From contig JBHOQS010000007.1 of the NCBI GenBank assembly GCA_042408875.1, positions 124,001 to 188,000 on the forward strand: a stretch of DNA of 64,000 nucleotides. The letters are read 5' to 3'. A program made the translations under genes and the position numbers. The notes beneath the pieces are model-generated. The model saw nothing but the letters and a program-made list of their open reading frames with translations. It did no database searches and was not told the DNA's origin. The stretch comes from JBHOQS01 sp042408875. GTDB lineage: Bacteria; Chloroflexota; UBA11872; JBHOQS01. Positions 7,966-17,177 of this stretch are shown here, one piece after another (the stretch's first letter is position 1; each line of letters begins with the position of its first letter).

Positions 7966-8781
7966 ATGCCGCAGCGCCTGCTCTGTCTAAACGCCAGCAC
8001 TATCCGTCCAACGCCGCTGCTGGACAAAATCCGCATCGCTGCCCAGGCCGGCTACAATGGCATCGAACTCTGGAATAATGAACTGGATGCCTTCATCGCC
8101 GCGGGCGGATCGCTCGCGCAGGTACGTCGTACCCTGGAGGACGCCGGGCTGGCCGTCCCCGACCTGATCGCCCTGCATGGCTGGATCGACAGTACACCAG
8201 ACGAGTACCCCAAGGTGCGCGCTGAGGCGCGGCGGCGCATGGAGCAGGCCGCCGCGCTGGGCGCGCCATATATTATCGCTTCGCCACCGCGCGGTCGTGC
8301 CGACCTTGAGCGCGCCGCCGAACGCTACCGTGAACTCCTGGCTATCGGACGCGAGCTGGGCGTGAAACCCTCCATGGAGTTCCTGGGCTTCGTCGAGCAC
8401 ATCAAGACCATTCGTACCGCCTGGTACATCGTCGAACGCGCCGGTGACCTGGATGGCACGATTGTCATGGATTCGTTCCACATCTACAACGGGGGCTCCA
8501 CGCTTGACGACCTGCGCGCCGTGCCGGGCGCGCGCATCAGCATGTTTCACATCAATGATGCCCCCGCGACGCCGCCGCCGGGGAGCCTGACCGACGCCGA
8601 CCGCGTCATGCCTGGCGATGGCGTGATCGATCTCGCGGCGATGCTGCGGACGCTCGATGAGATCGGTTATAGCGGCCCGATCTCCCTGGAGCTCTTCAAT
8701 CAGGCGCTGTGGGAGCAGGACCCGCTCGCCGTTGCCCGCACCGGCATGGAGCGGCTGAAGCAGCTGGTCGGGACAGCGTAG
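7966..8781 (+). CDS. Sugar phosphate isomerase/epimerase (TIM barrel)
   Basis: Product of 271 residues of the same superfamily as the 5421-6191 protein but only distantly similar. It has AGYNGIELWNNE near strand 1, MEFLGF near the middle, VMDSFHIYNGG with Asp and His metal ligands, MFHINDA and a terminal GPISLELFN carrying the last Glu ligand. The PGDGVIDL motif is typical of inosose isomerase/dehydratase-like members. AAAGGAG lies 6-7 bases before ATG 7966. Divergent from the solute-binding protein, it probably shares its regulation. Substrate unknown. Confidence 0.85.
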   Translation: MPQRLLCLNASTIRPTPLLDKIRIAAQAGYNGIELWNNELDAFIAAGGSLAQVRRTLEDAGLAVPDLIALHGWIDSTPDEYPKVRAEARRRMEQAAALGAPYIIASPPRGRADLERAAERYRELLAIGRELGVKPSMEFLGFVEHIKTIRTAWYIVERAGDLDGTIVMDSFHIYNGGSTLDDLRAVPGARISMFHINDAPATPPPGSLTDADRVMPGDGVIDLAAMLRTLDEIGYSGPISLELFNQALWEQDPLAVARTGMERLKQLVGTA

Positions 8782-8978
8782 GGAGCCGCAGGCTGGAGAT
8801 GGGGCAATAGATCACACGCCCGCCCTGGCGCGTGCTCCCTGCCTGATATCATATGCAGGAATTGTCTGTGAGTATGTAGCATGCTCAATGGAGCCTGACT
8901 AGCCGGCGCCGGTCTGCTACCCGGCCGCGCCAGACATGTAGGCTTTGGAACGAGCTTGTGGACACAGGCGAACGTACC

Positions 8979-9338
8979 ATGCGCATTGAGTTTCTTTACT
9001 GGGAAGAATGCCCTTCTCATGAGGAGGCGCTGGCGCGCCTGCGTGAAGTGCTGGCCAGCGAAGGTGTGGAGGCAGAGGTCGAGGTCCGCCGGATCGATAC
9101 CGAGGAGCAGGCCCAGGTCGAGCGTTTCATTGGCTCACCTACGATCCGCATCAACGGGATTGATATCGACCCGGCAGCGGAGCGGCAGACGTTCTACTCG
9201 CTGACCTGCCGCGCTTATACCCGCGATGACGGCCGCATCTCACCCCTTCCGCCAGTGGAAATGATCCGCCGGGCTATCCATGCAGCGCTGGCGCAGGAAG
9301 CCACATCCTCGGCAGTTCCACAGTCTTCGACATCCTAA
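8979..9338 (+). CDS. Small thioredoxin-fold protein
   Basis: Product of 119 residues beginning MRIEFLYWEECPSHEEAL. The layout of strand, CP, helix, then GSPTIRING (cis-proline strand of a thioredoxin fold) marks a small redox-type family seen widely in bacteria, some of whose members are selenoproteins. Only one cysteine, C11, occupies the redox site; there is no CxxC pair, and a second Cys lies later in LTCRAYTR. I prefer ATG 8979 over GTG 8958 because homologues start at this methionine, although no strong RBS is visible for either. Substrate unknown. Confidence 0.75.
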   Translation: MRIEFLYWEECPSHEEALARLREVLASEGVEAEVEVRRIDTEEQAQVERFIGSPTIRINGIDIDPAAERQTFYSLTCRAYTRDDGRISPLPPVEMIRRAIHAALAQEATSSAVPQSSTS

Positions 9339-9483
9339 GAGGGGAACGGGCTGGGAGAGGGGGACGAGCAGCACAGACGGGTTGTGCCGTGGCCCCGCGT
9401 CCGGGCACGCCAGCGACCTGTACCATGGCCTTGGGACACGGCTACAGGATCAAGCCAGTAGATGCACCCACAGGAGGGAAACG

Positions 9484-10020
9484 ATGGCGAACCTGAAGAT
9501 CGGTGATCGGGCGATCGATTTCCGGCTGCCTGCTACCGATGGTCGGACCTACTCACTGGCCGATTTTCAAGACAAGAAGGTGCTGGTAGTGATCTTTAGC
9601 TCCAACCACTGCCCGTATGTACGCGCCTGGGAGGACCGTATGATCGCCATCCAGCGCGACTATGCGGGCAAAGATGTACAGCTCGTGGCGATCAATGCGA
9701 ATGATGTGCGCAAGCAGCCGGGCGACAGCTTCGAGGCGATGGTGGCGCGGGCTCAGGAGAAAGGCTTTAACTTCCCGTACCTGCGTGATGAGACGCAGGA
9801 GGTCGCCCGCGCCTATGGCGCCGAACGTACACCGGAGGTATTCGTGTTTGACGCCGAGCGGCGGCTGGTCTATCACGGCAAGATCGACGATAACTACGAA
9901 GACGAGGCGCAGGTGAAGAACCACTATCTGCGCCGGGCCATCGATGCCGCTCTGGAGGGGCGGCTGCCTGAGATTCTGGAGACCTTGCCGCAGGGCTGCA
10001 CGATCAAGTGGAAGGATTAA
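9484..10020 (+). CDS. Thioredoxin-like redoxin (AhpC/TSA-related)
   Basis: Product of 178 residues. After a peroxiredoxin-like start (LKIGDRAIDFRLPATDG) comes SSNHCPYVRAWEDR with a single redox Cys43, then a cis-Pro TPEVFVFD segment, and a conserved C-terminal QGCTIKWKD with Cys172. This pattern defines a widespread thioredoxin-family subgroup in which the resolving cysteine is near the C-terminus. AGGAGG lies just upstream of ATG 9484. It follows the other thioredoxin-fold gene by 145 bases on the same strand, so the two may be co-expressed. Exact role (thiol peroxidase or disulfide reductase) is open. Confidence 0.85.
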   Translation: MANLKIGDRAIDFRLPATDGRTYSLADFQDKKVLVVIFSSNHCPYVRAWEDRMIAIQRDYAGKDVQLVAINANDVRKQPGDSFEAMVARAQEKGFNFPYLRDETQEVARAYGAERTPEVFVFDAERRLVYHGKIDDNYEDEAQVKNHYLRRAIDAALEGRLPEILETLPQGCTIKWKD

Positions 10021-10081
10021 CACGGTCACAAAGCGAAAGCTCGCGAAGGGCTGACCGTACGACAGAGTCGGTCCAGCGGGG

Positions 10082-10140
10082 GATGGCCGGCTGCGGGGAG
10101 ATCTCAGAGCAGTTCTTCTGCCCCCGGCGGCCATCTTTCT
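10082..10140 (+). terminator. Candidate terminator of the redoxin gene
   Basis: GATGGCCG (10082-10089) pairs with CGGCCATC (10128-10135), with extra G/C pairing inside, and is followed by TTTCT. The stem is interrupted, so this is a moderate call. Confidence 0.45.
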
Positions 10141-10403
10141 ACCCCAGACGGTCGAGCAGGACGTCGTAGCGCGCTCGCACGCTGCATTCGTACGAGTGCG
10201 CGACCCACCGCGCACGGCCGGCTGGCGCGGCACGTGATGAAGCAGCTCATGAAAGCAAATGCGTCCGCCGCCACCAGCCGGATCCTGCCGCTGGACACCG
10301 TATTCGAGCCCTAGTGACCGCTGGAGCCGGGGCGGTTTCACTTGAGGGGGCGCTAGCTCTAGAGGCCTGACGCGGAGAGAGCTTGGCATAGTTCTTGCAC
10401 TTT

Positions 10404-10460
10404 GCTCTTTAAACCACCTTAAACTACTTTAAACCAGATCGCTCTTTAAACCAGGTCGCA
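10404..10460. repeat. TTTAAACCA repeats
   Basis: CTCTTTAAACCA occurs twice with degenerate copies (CTTAAACTA, CTTTAAACCA) between them. This AT-rich block stands out from its GC-rich surroundings and lies 80-140 bases upstream of the kinase gene. Confidence 0.6.
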
Positions 10461-10540
10461 CCCTATGCCGATAATTGTCTCTAGCGGCGCAGCCGAGGCG
10501 GGTGCCATCGTCGTGCCGATGCGCTGAGACAGGCTAACTG

Positions 10541-12420
10541 ATGCGTGCGGAGCAGCTCTTACAGGCGATAAGCCAGCTCCTGTTCGTCTTGATCTTCGCT
10601 GCTACTGCGGTGCAAGTGGTGCGGCGCCCGCTGCGCTCGAACATCGACATTGCAGTGTTCTTCGGCCTCGCGGCGATCGTCATCGCTGAGCGCTGGCTCG
10701 CTCAGACGCTGCGTGTGATCCCGGGTTCGGTGGTCGAGGTGACAGGCGCGGCGCTCATCCTGGCGATGCCTATGCGCTGCTCCGGCTGCTAGATGATTTC
10801 GCTGTCGTGCCGTGGCTGGTGCTGCGCGCGGCGGAAGCTGGCCTGTTCGCCTGCGTGGCTGGATTGGCGTTAATCGCGCCGCGCCCGCTGTGGCTGACCC
10901 TGCTCTGCGTGGCGTATTTCTGCACAGTACTGCTGTATGCCACAGGTGCCTTCGTGCGACAGGCACGCTGGTCCAGGGGCGTGACACGGCGGCGTATGCA
11001 GGCAGTAGCTCTCGGCTCGCTCTTTCTTGCCGCCGCCATTCTGATCACCGGCCTGCGTGCAGCAGTGCCGGCATACGAGGAGGTCTGGACCGTGCTGGGG
11101 TACGCCGGCGCGGTCATCTCTGGCCTGGCGTACTTCCTCGGTTTTGCGGCGCCTCGCTTTGTACGTCGCGCCTGGCAGGAGCCTGAGCTGCGCGACTTCC
11201 TGCGTGAGGCCGCACAGTTGCCCCGACTGGCTACGCTGGATGCGATCCCCGCCGAGCTGGAGCAGCGTGCGGCTGAGACCCTGGGCGCGCCCTACGCTGC
11301 GATCGGGCTGTGGGATGAGTCCAGGCAGGTGCTGCGCTTCCGGGCCACCGGCACTCCACCGCCGAGGCTGCCACCTGAGCGCACAGAAGCGTTCCGTCAG
11401 GGCATCTTCGAGTTACGCCCCGGCGAGATGATTGCCGGGCGCGCCTTCATGGCTCAGCGCGCCCTCTTCTCTCCCCAGGCAGCACGTGCCGATCCCCAGT
11501 ACGCAGCGCTCTATCGCGCCTTCGGCGCGACAGCGGTGCTGGCAGCCCCGATCACGGCGGGGGCGCGGCGTCTGGGTGTACTGGTAGTGTACGCGCCGCG
11601 CGCCCCGCTCTTCGCCGAAGACGACCTGGAACTGGTGCAGCTCCTGGCAGATCAGGCGGCGGTGGTGCTGGAGAGCCGGGCGCTGATCGACGAAGCGGCG
11701 CGGGTGTGTGCTCGCGAAGAGGCGGCACGCCTCAAGGAAGACTTCCTGTCGGCGGCAGCACACGATCTCCAGACGCCGCTGACCATCCTGCTTGCGCAGG
11801 CGCAGCTCCTCGAACGGCGTGCGCTGCGGCATCCAGATGCGCCGGCTGACCTGGTGGGCGTGCGTCGCCTTGTGCGTGAGGCCAGGCGGCTGCGCAGTCT
11901 GGTGCTGGAGTTCATCGATGTAACGCAGGGTGGCCAGGATGCAGCCCCTCTGCGGCGCGAGCGGGTCGATCTGGCGATCCTGGCGCGCGAGGCCTGTGCC
12001 CGCTTTACGTCCGAGCAGCATAGCTGTATGTTTGAGGGCGATCCCAGCGTCGTCGGCGCCTACGATGCCGCGCGCATCCGCCAAGTGCTGGATAACCTGC
12101 TCGAGAACGCGGTCAAGTACAGCCCCGCTGGCGGTATCATTTGCGTGCGGGTGTGGCAGCGTGATGGCTGGGCACATCTTACCGTCACCGATCCGGGGAT
12201 CGGCATTCCCCCCGGTGATGTGCTGCACCTGTTTGAACGGTTCCAGCGGGGCACGAATGTGGATGATCGCCGCTTCGCCGGAATGGGGCTGGGCCTGTAC
12301 ATCTGTCGCGGCATCGTGGACCAGCACGGCGGGCATATCCAGGTCGAGAGTGTCCCTGGAAAAGGCACCACAGTCCATGTAACACTGCCTCTGGCGCTGG
12401 AGGGTGTGTGCTGTGCCTGA
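10541..12420 (+). pseudogene. Membrane sensor histidine kinase with GAF domain, single-base frameshift
   Basis: Two overlapping frames make one kinase. The first (10541-10792) encodes an N-terminal membrane segment ending LILAMP; the second, open from before 10771 to 12420, continues YALLRLLDDFAVVP. One base is missing at about 10769-10771; adding one base restores a protein of about 626 residues. Order: N-terminal transmembrane helices, a GAF domain (about 150-290 in the second part), HisKA with phospho-acceptor His (AAAHDLQTP, codon 11761-11763), and HATPase with N box DNLLENAVKYSP, DPGIGIP and GMGLGLYI. All catalytic motifs are intact. Either a sequencing error or a recent mutation. It overlaps the response regulator by 8 bases. 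Confidence 0.85.
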
Positions 12421-12838
12421 GCAGTGTCCCCTTGGGCCGCCGCAGGTCGCGCAGCTTATCCTGGTCATTGACGACGATCCCGATATCCGCGAGGTCGTGC
12501 GCGAGATCCTTGAGGGTGAGGGCTATCTCGTCACTACCGCAGCCAATGGCGCAGAGGCGCTCCGTGTGTTGGAGCAACAGCGGCCCGCTCTGGTGCTGCT
12601 GGACATGCGCATGCCGGTGCTCAACGGCTGGGACTTCGCCGCTGCTCTGCGGGCGCGCGGTGCACGCCCGCCCATCCTGGTCATGACCGCAGCACAGAGC
12701 GCGAGGCGGTGGGCTGAGGAGATCGGTGCCCAGGGCTATATCGCCAAGCCCTTCGATCTCTCTGACCTGCTCACCGCCGTCGAGCGTCTGCTGTCGCAGA
12801 CCACATCTGGCAACGGCTCTTACAACTCTTACAACTAG
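12413..12838 (+). CDS. Response regulator, single receiver domain
   Basis: Product of 141 residues from GTG 12413, which has GGAGG 9 bases upstream; GTG 12404 directly abuts that RBS and is less likely. The receiver domain shows the acidic cluster DDD (20-22), phospho-acceptor Asp64 in LLDMRMP, Thr92 and Lys112 in AKPFD. There is no output domain; the tail is Ser/Asn/Tyr-rich. It overlaps the sensor kinase, its probable phosphodonor, by 8 bases. Such stand-alone receivers act through protein contacts or phosphorelays. Confidence 0.88.
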   Translation: MPEQCPLGPPQVAQLILVIDDDPDIREVVREILEGEGYLVTTAANGAEALRVLEQQRPALVLLDMRMPVLNGWDFAAALRARGARPPILVMTAAQSARRWAEEIGAQGYIAKPFDLSDLLTAVERLLSQTTSGNGSYNSYN

Positions 12839-13163
12839 ACCGGCAACGAGACCAGATCTGCCCACCTGTGTACTGCGCACCACGTACTGCGGAGAGGCTC
12901 CACGCTCGCCGGGCTGTAGCGGCTCCTAGATTCCCCCCAGTGGCTGGAGGAACGCAAGGAACCAATAGTTCATCCGCTCCCCTCCGGGGCCCACAGCGGA
13001 GCCGTCCTCCTCCAGACCGGCCCGGCCCATTACCGCGGGGTAATGCTCTTGCCTCGACTCTGGGCATGGTGCCGTCTCTCCAGCTGACGCCGGACGCATG
13101 CGCGATAACGCCGGACGCATGCGCGATAACGCCGGGCGCATGCGCGATGACGCCGGATGCGTG
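12839..13163. other. Intergenic region with 21-bp minisatellite
   Basis: No gene seen between convergent genes. The last 80 bases are a tandem repeat, listed separately; no terminator with a T-run was found for either gene. Confidence 0.6.
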
Positions 13164-13165
13164 CT
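13086..13165. repeat. Tandem 21-bp repeat, about four units
   Basis: Unit R-ACGCCGGRCGCATGCGCGAT: two nearly identical copies at 13086-13106 and 13107-13127, a third with one change at 13128-13148, and a degenerate fourth to 13165. Each holds the palindrome CGCATGCG. It ends in the stop region of the convergent phosphosugar isomerase gene. Confidence 0.8.
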
Positions 13166-14252
13166 AGCCTGCACCGAGCTGAGCCAGCCGCTGTTTAAGA
13201 TAGTCGATCGGCTCGACCGGCGAGGGGTCCGTGGCGTAAAGGATCGCCAGGTAGTAGGATGTGTAGTCACCGGCCACGATGCTGGAGAAGAGGTGCGCCA
13301 GCGCGCTGCGACCCCGCGCGACCACCCGCTCGAAGGGGATGCCGCGGCGGTGGAGCAGCTCTTCGGTTACCTCGATGCGCCGTAGCGTGCGCGGGTGGTA
13401 GTGCGATGACACCAGCAGCACGACGAAGATGGCTTCAGCCAGGTCCGCTGGGTTCTGGTAGCCGACGACTGCGTTGTGGTTGAGCTCCGGGAACACATCG
13501 TAAGCGGCGTACGACTTGCTGTTCTCGTTGAACTGTCCCTTCCAGCGGCGGGCTACTTCCGAGAGGATGCCAGCGCCGTAGATGACCGGCAGCCGTCCGT
13601 GCAGCTTGCCGGCGAGCTGTTTCGCTGGATTGCGCGCCGTAGGGACATCCGCGGTCAGTTCATCCGAGAGTTGCTCAACCAGCTGTATCGCTTCCTGCAC
13701 GCCCTGCTCCTGGCTGCCGATCACGCCGAGCTGCTCGGCGACGGCAAGGAGCGGGACGAATAGGTACCCGATGGTAGCGCGAGGCGGCGCTTTATAACTG
13801 AAGTGATAGAGCGGTGCCCCGTACTGCTCGGCCAGCCGGGCAAGTTCACCGCCGGACGTGATGGCCAGCAGGCGGCAGCCACGCTGCCACGCCTGCTGAA
13901 AGGCAGAGAGAGTCTCCTCCGTGTTGCCGGAGTAGCTCACGCCGATGACGAGTGAGTGCGGCCCGACAAACCCGGGCAAGTCATACTCGCGGCAGATAAT
14001 AACCGGTAGCCGGGATTCCGCGTAGGTGAGCGTACGTAGAAGCTCCCCGCCAATGGCCGAGCCACCCATGCCCAGGATCACGAGATGCTGGATGTCGCGG
14101 TAGTCCGGCGGCAGTTCCAGCCGCCGCGCCTCCGCCCAGGCGGTGCGGATCTGTAGCGCCGTTTCACCAATACGGCCGAGCATGTCGCCGGGGTCGAGCG
14201 CGCGCAGGCGTCCGAGATCATCCAGGATCGAGAGGTCGGCACGTGTCTGCAT
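13164..14252 (-). CDS. Bifunctional phosphoglucose/phosphomannose isomerase
   Basis: Product of 362 residues with an N-terminal SIS domain (LGMGGSAIGG, then SYSGNTEETL) and the C-terminal bact-PGI module (QFNENSKSYAAYDVFPELNHNAVVG), which carries the catalytic Glu/His of this archaeal/bacterial type. It interconverts fructose-6-phosphate with glucose-6-phosphate and mannose-6-phosphate in the cytoplasm. AGGAGG lies 6 bases before ATG 14252. It is 87 bases downstream of the phosphohexomutase gene, and the pair supplies mannose-1-phosphate/glucose-1-phosphate for nucleotide sugars. Confidence 0.92.
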   Translation of the reverse strand: MQTRADLSILDDLGRLRALDPGDMLGRIGETALQIRTAWAEARRLELPPDYRDIQHLVILGMGGSAIGGELLRTLTYAESRLPVIICREYDLPGFVGPHSLVIGVSYSGNTEETLSAFQQAWQRGCRLLAITSGGELARLAEQYGAPLYHFSYKAPPRATIGYLFVPLLAVAEQLGVIGSQEQGVQEAIQLVEQLSDELTADVPTARNPAKQLAGKLHGRLPVIYGAGILSEVARRWKGQFNENSKSYAAYDVFPELNHNAVVGYQNPADLAEAIFVVLLVSSHYHPRTLRRIEVTEELLHRRGIPFERVVARGRSALAHLFSSIVAGDYTSYYLAILYATDPSPVEPIDYLKQRLAQLGAG

Positions 14253-14339
14253 GCGAATTCCTCCTGTGCTGTCCCCGCCCTCGCCAGCGAGCTGGCAAGG
14301 AGAGCGGGAGGGAAGTCTGCTGCGGCGTACTGAGTGCCC

Positions 14340-15773
14340 TTACACCCCTGCCAAGGCACGGCCGGCCTGCAGGATACGCGGGACCCGTTCGCGGCTGGTG
14401 GTCTCGGTGTAGATGCGCATAATCGGCTCGGTACCGGAGAAGCGGATCAGCAGCCAGCTTCCGTCCTCGAGCAGGTATTTGAAGCCATCGGTCGTGTTCA
14501 CCTGCACCACGCGCAGGCCGTCGATCTGCTGCGGTGTATTAGACCGAATGCGCGCCAAAATACGCTCCCGCTCGGCTGCCGGGAAGCCCAAGTCGATGCG
14601 GTCGTAGTAATGCTCGCCGACCTTAGAGAACAAGTACTGCACCAGCTCCGACGGCGTCTTCTTGAGCTGCACGCACATGTCAAGGATAAACAGCCCGGCC
14701 AGGATCCCGTCGCGCTCAGGAATGTGGCCGCGGAAGGCGTAGCCGCCGGACTCCTCGCCCCCGACCATGGCGTTGTGCTCCAGCATGGCCGGCGCGACGA
14801 ACTTGAAGCCCACGCCGGTCTCCACCACCGGCACCCCGTACAGCTTCCCGAGCTTCTCCAGCATCGAGGTCGTGGAGAGCGTTTTCACAATCGTGCCGCG
14901 CCAGCGGCGTACTTCCAGCAGGTACAAGGCGAGCAGGCCGTAGACCCGCAACTGGTCAATGAACTCCCCGTGTTCGTCGCATACCCCAACGCGGTCGGCG
15001 TCACCATCCGTGGCGATGCCCATGTCGGCGCGCCGCTCGCGCACCGTCCGTAAGAGCGGCTGGAGGTTCGCGGCGATCGGCTCAGGGCGAGCCATTTCTG
15101 GGAAGATAGGATTACGCTCCCCGTGGATCTCGTAGAGCTGTGTAGCGCCGCCCTCAAGGATGCGGCGCAGCCAGCCAGCGCCGGCGCCCCACATGCTGTC
15201 GATGACTACCGAGATACCGGCGCGCCTGATCGGCTCGGGGTCGATCAGGGTGCGCAGGTGCTGCAAGTACGCTGGGGCGGGATCGAACACCTGGATCATG
15301 CCGCTGCGCTCAGCCTCCGCGCGGGGCACGCGCTTGACCGCATCCGGCCCCCCGGCGGCCACGCGCGCGATATGCTGCTCAACCTCGGCGATGGTCTCCG
15401 GGTCAGCCGCACCGGCGTATTCCGAGCGGAGCTTAAAGCCGTTGTCGATAGGTGGATTGTGGCTGGCTGTGATATTGATCGCGCCAGCGGCCTGCTTCGT
15501 CAGGATCGAATATGAGATCACCGGCGTAGGGGTATAGGTCTGCGTGAGGTGCACGGCGATGCCGTTGCCGGCCAGGACCTCGGCCGCCGCTGCAGCGAAG
15601 TATTCAGAGGCAAACCGTGCATCGTAGCCCACGACCATCCCCTTGTCCGCCTTGCCAGCTGCCTTCAGGTAGTCTGCAACTCCTTGTGTGGCAATACGCA
15701 CGTTGGCGAAAGTGAAGTCCTCGGCAATGACACCGCGCCAGCCGTCGGTGCCAAACTTGATCGGAGTAGGCAT
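14340..15773 (-). CDS. Phosphoglucomutase/phosphomannomutase
   Basis: Product of 477 residues of the alpha-D-phosphohexomutase superfamily. It has the four-domain signatures: FGTDGWRG near the start, catalytic phosphoserine Ser104 in TASHNP, magnesium loop DGDADR (256-261), sugar-binding GGEESGG, and the phosphate-binding RFSGTEP near the C-terminus. GAGGAGG lies 8 bases upstream of ATG. It moves phosphate between C6 and C1 of glucose or mannose. Neighbours on the same strand are the isomerase that feeds it and a GDP-deoxymannose reductase further upstream, suggesting GDP-sugar supply for polysaccharide. Confidence 0.93.
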   Translation of the reverse strand: MPTPIKFGTDGWRGVIAEDFTFANVRIATQGVADYLKAAGKADKGMVVGYDARFASEYFAAAAAEVLAGNGIAVHLTQTYTPTPVISYSILTKQAAGAINITASHNPPIDNGFKLRSEYAGAADPETIAEVEQHIARVAAGGPDAVKRVPRAEAERSGMIQVFDPAPAYLQHLRTLIDPEPIRRAGISVVIDSMWGAGAGWLRRILEGGATQLYEIHGERNPIFPEMARPEPIAANLQPLLRTVRERRADMGIATDGDADRVGVCDEHGEFIDQLRVYGLLALYLLEVRRWRGTIVKTLSTTSMLEKLGKLYGVPVVETGVGFKFVAPAMLEHNAMVGGEESGGYAFRGHIPERDGILAGLFILDMCVQLKKTPSELVQYLFSKVGEHYYDRIDLGFPAAERERILARIRSNTPQQIDGLRVVQVNTTDGFKYLLEDGSWLLIRFSGTEPIMRIYTETTSRERVPRILQAGRALAGV

Positions 15774-15832
15774 TGCCGCGCCTCCTCGTCGTTGACATGC
15801 TTAGGGGTAGTTACGCATCACGCACTACCCAC

Positions 15833-16798
15833 CTATGCCTTCCCGTGCGTCACGCTGCGCCAGTAGTCGAGCACCGCGCGCACGCTCTCCTCCAAGGGGA
15901 TCTGGGGCTCCCAGCCGGTGGCCGCACGCAGGCGCGAACAGTCGCTCACGATCACTGGCACGTCCATGGGCCGGAGCAGCGCCGGGTCCGGCTCCACGCG
16001 GATCGGCACCCGGGCGAGCGCCAGGAGCGTGTCCACGATCTCCTGCACCGCGACCGCACGGCCAGAGCCCACATTGTACACCTCGCCCGGCTCACCGTAC
16101 TCCAGGGCCAGCCAGTACGCCCGCACCACATCGCGCACATCTGAGAAGTCGCGCCGTGCTGCCAGGTTGCCGACCCGCAGCACAGGCGGACGCTGGCCGG
16201 CCTCGATCTCGGCGATCTGGCGGGCGAAGGCTGCCACGACGAACGATGGATCCTGGCGCGGTCCGATGTGGTTGAACGGCCGGACACGCACAGCGTGCAG
16301 GTGATGGCTCAGGTAGTATTGCAGCCCGAGCAAGTCCTGGGCGACCTTGCTCACTGCATATGGGTCGGCCGGGCGTAGGGGGTTTGTCTCCCGCACTGGC
16401 AGTTCATCAGGCCGTACGATGCCGTACTCCTGGCCGGAGCCGACGACCAGCAGACGGGCGGATGGGGCATGGGCCAGCAGCGCCAGAATCACGTTGAGCT
16501 GGGCCACCACGTTGGTGATGAACGTCTGCGCCGGGTTCGCCCAGGCGGCTGCAACCGACGCCTGGGCGGCGAGATGAAACACCCGCTCCGGCTGCACCTC
16601 GGCCACTACGCGTGCAGCCGCGGCCGCGTCGGTGAGATCGGCTTCATGGACGCATACATGCTCCAGCACCGCGGCGCGCTGGTGCACCGTGCTGTCCGGA
16701 CGCACTACTCCGTGGAGCTCCACGCCGGTACGGGTGAGGCAATGCTCAGCCAGATGGCTTCCCGCAAACCCGGCGATGCCTGTAATTAACACCCTCAC
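15833..16798 (-). CDS. GDP-6-deoxy-4-keto-mannose reductase-like NAD-dependent epimerase/dehydratase
   Basis: Product of 321 residues from GTG 16798 (GGAGGG about 10 bases upstream; family start RVLITG). It is an extended short-chain dehydrogenase: GIAGFAG (7-13), catalytic YAVSK with Tyr147 and Lys151. The stretch RPFNHIGP-x-Q-x-P, followed by DF-x-DVRDVVRAY and GEVYNVGSG, strongly resembles GDP-4-dehydro-6-deoxy-D-mannose reductase, which makes GDP-D-rhamnose. The preceding enzyme, GDP-mannose 4,6-dehydratase, is not in the window. A related specificity (other 4-keto sugar reductase/epimerase) cannot be excluded. Confidence 0.8.
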   Translation of the reverse strand: MRVLITGIAGFAGSHLAEHCLTRTGVELHGVVRPDSTVHQRAAVLEHVCVHEADLTDAAAAARVVAEVQPERVFHLAAQASVAAAWANPAQTFITNVVAQLNVILALLAHAPSARLLVVGSGQEYGIVRPDELPVRETNPLRPADPYAVSKVAQDLLGLQYYLSHHLHAVRVRPFNHIGPRQDPSFVVAAFARQIAEIEAGQRPPVLRVGNLAARRDFSDVRDVVRAYWLALEYGEPGEVYNVGSGRAVAVQEIVDTLLALARVPIRVEPDPALLRPMDVPVIVSDCSRLRAATGWEPQIPLEESVRAVLDYWRSVTHGKA

Positions 16799-17077
16799 CC
16801 TGTACAGACCCTCCAGATCGCGCTGGCCGGCGTTGGGAGCGCACAGAGCGTACGGCCGAGCGCTCTGCTCCGAGCGCTTCCTACAAAAGCGCCGCCGCGC
16901 GGCGGTACGCCGGTGGCATGACACGCCTGTGTCCTCGCCTTGCGCATTATAGAGTATTGCGCTTGCTACCGGGATTGCGCCGGGCGCCGGTGCGGCTCGG
17001 GAGCCCGTGCAGACAGTTCGGGGTTGATCTGAGATAATTGGCTGGGCTGCGAAACGCATCGGTGAGGCGCTTTGCTG

Positions 17078-17118
17078 CACTCGCTATACACTCGCTATGC
17101 ACTCGCTATGCACTCGCA
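17078..17118. repeat. Tandem 11-bp repeat
   Basis: CACTCGCTATA, CACTCGCTATG, CACTCGCTATG and a partial CACTCGCATGG lie head to tail. They are 160-200 bases upstream of the cyclohydrolase-family gene. Confidence 0.75.
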
Positions 17119-17177
17119 TGGAAGACCTCCCGCCTCTCGTACGTGCCCGAGGCGTATTCTGTCGATCGAAAGTTCGG

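Larger units (their letters stand above)
10021..10540. other. Intergenic region before the sensor kinase
   Basis: No gene seen. It holds nested inverted repeats just after the redoxin stop (ACGGTCA...TGACCGT, 10022-10058), a terminator-like hairpin at 10082-10140, and repeated TTTAAACCA units at 10404-10460. Confidence 0.55.

Noticed and set aside
10290..10320. tRNA T-arm-like TTCGAGCCC
   Set aside because: No acceptor, D or anticodon arms around it.
13086..13165. CRISPR-like array
   Set aside because: Units are contiguous, with no spacers of unique sequence and no cas genes.
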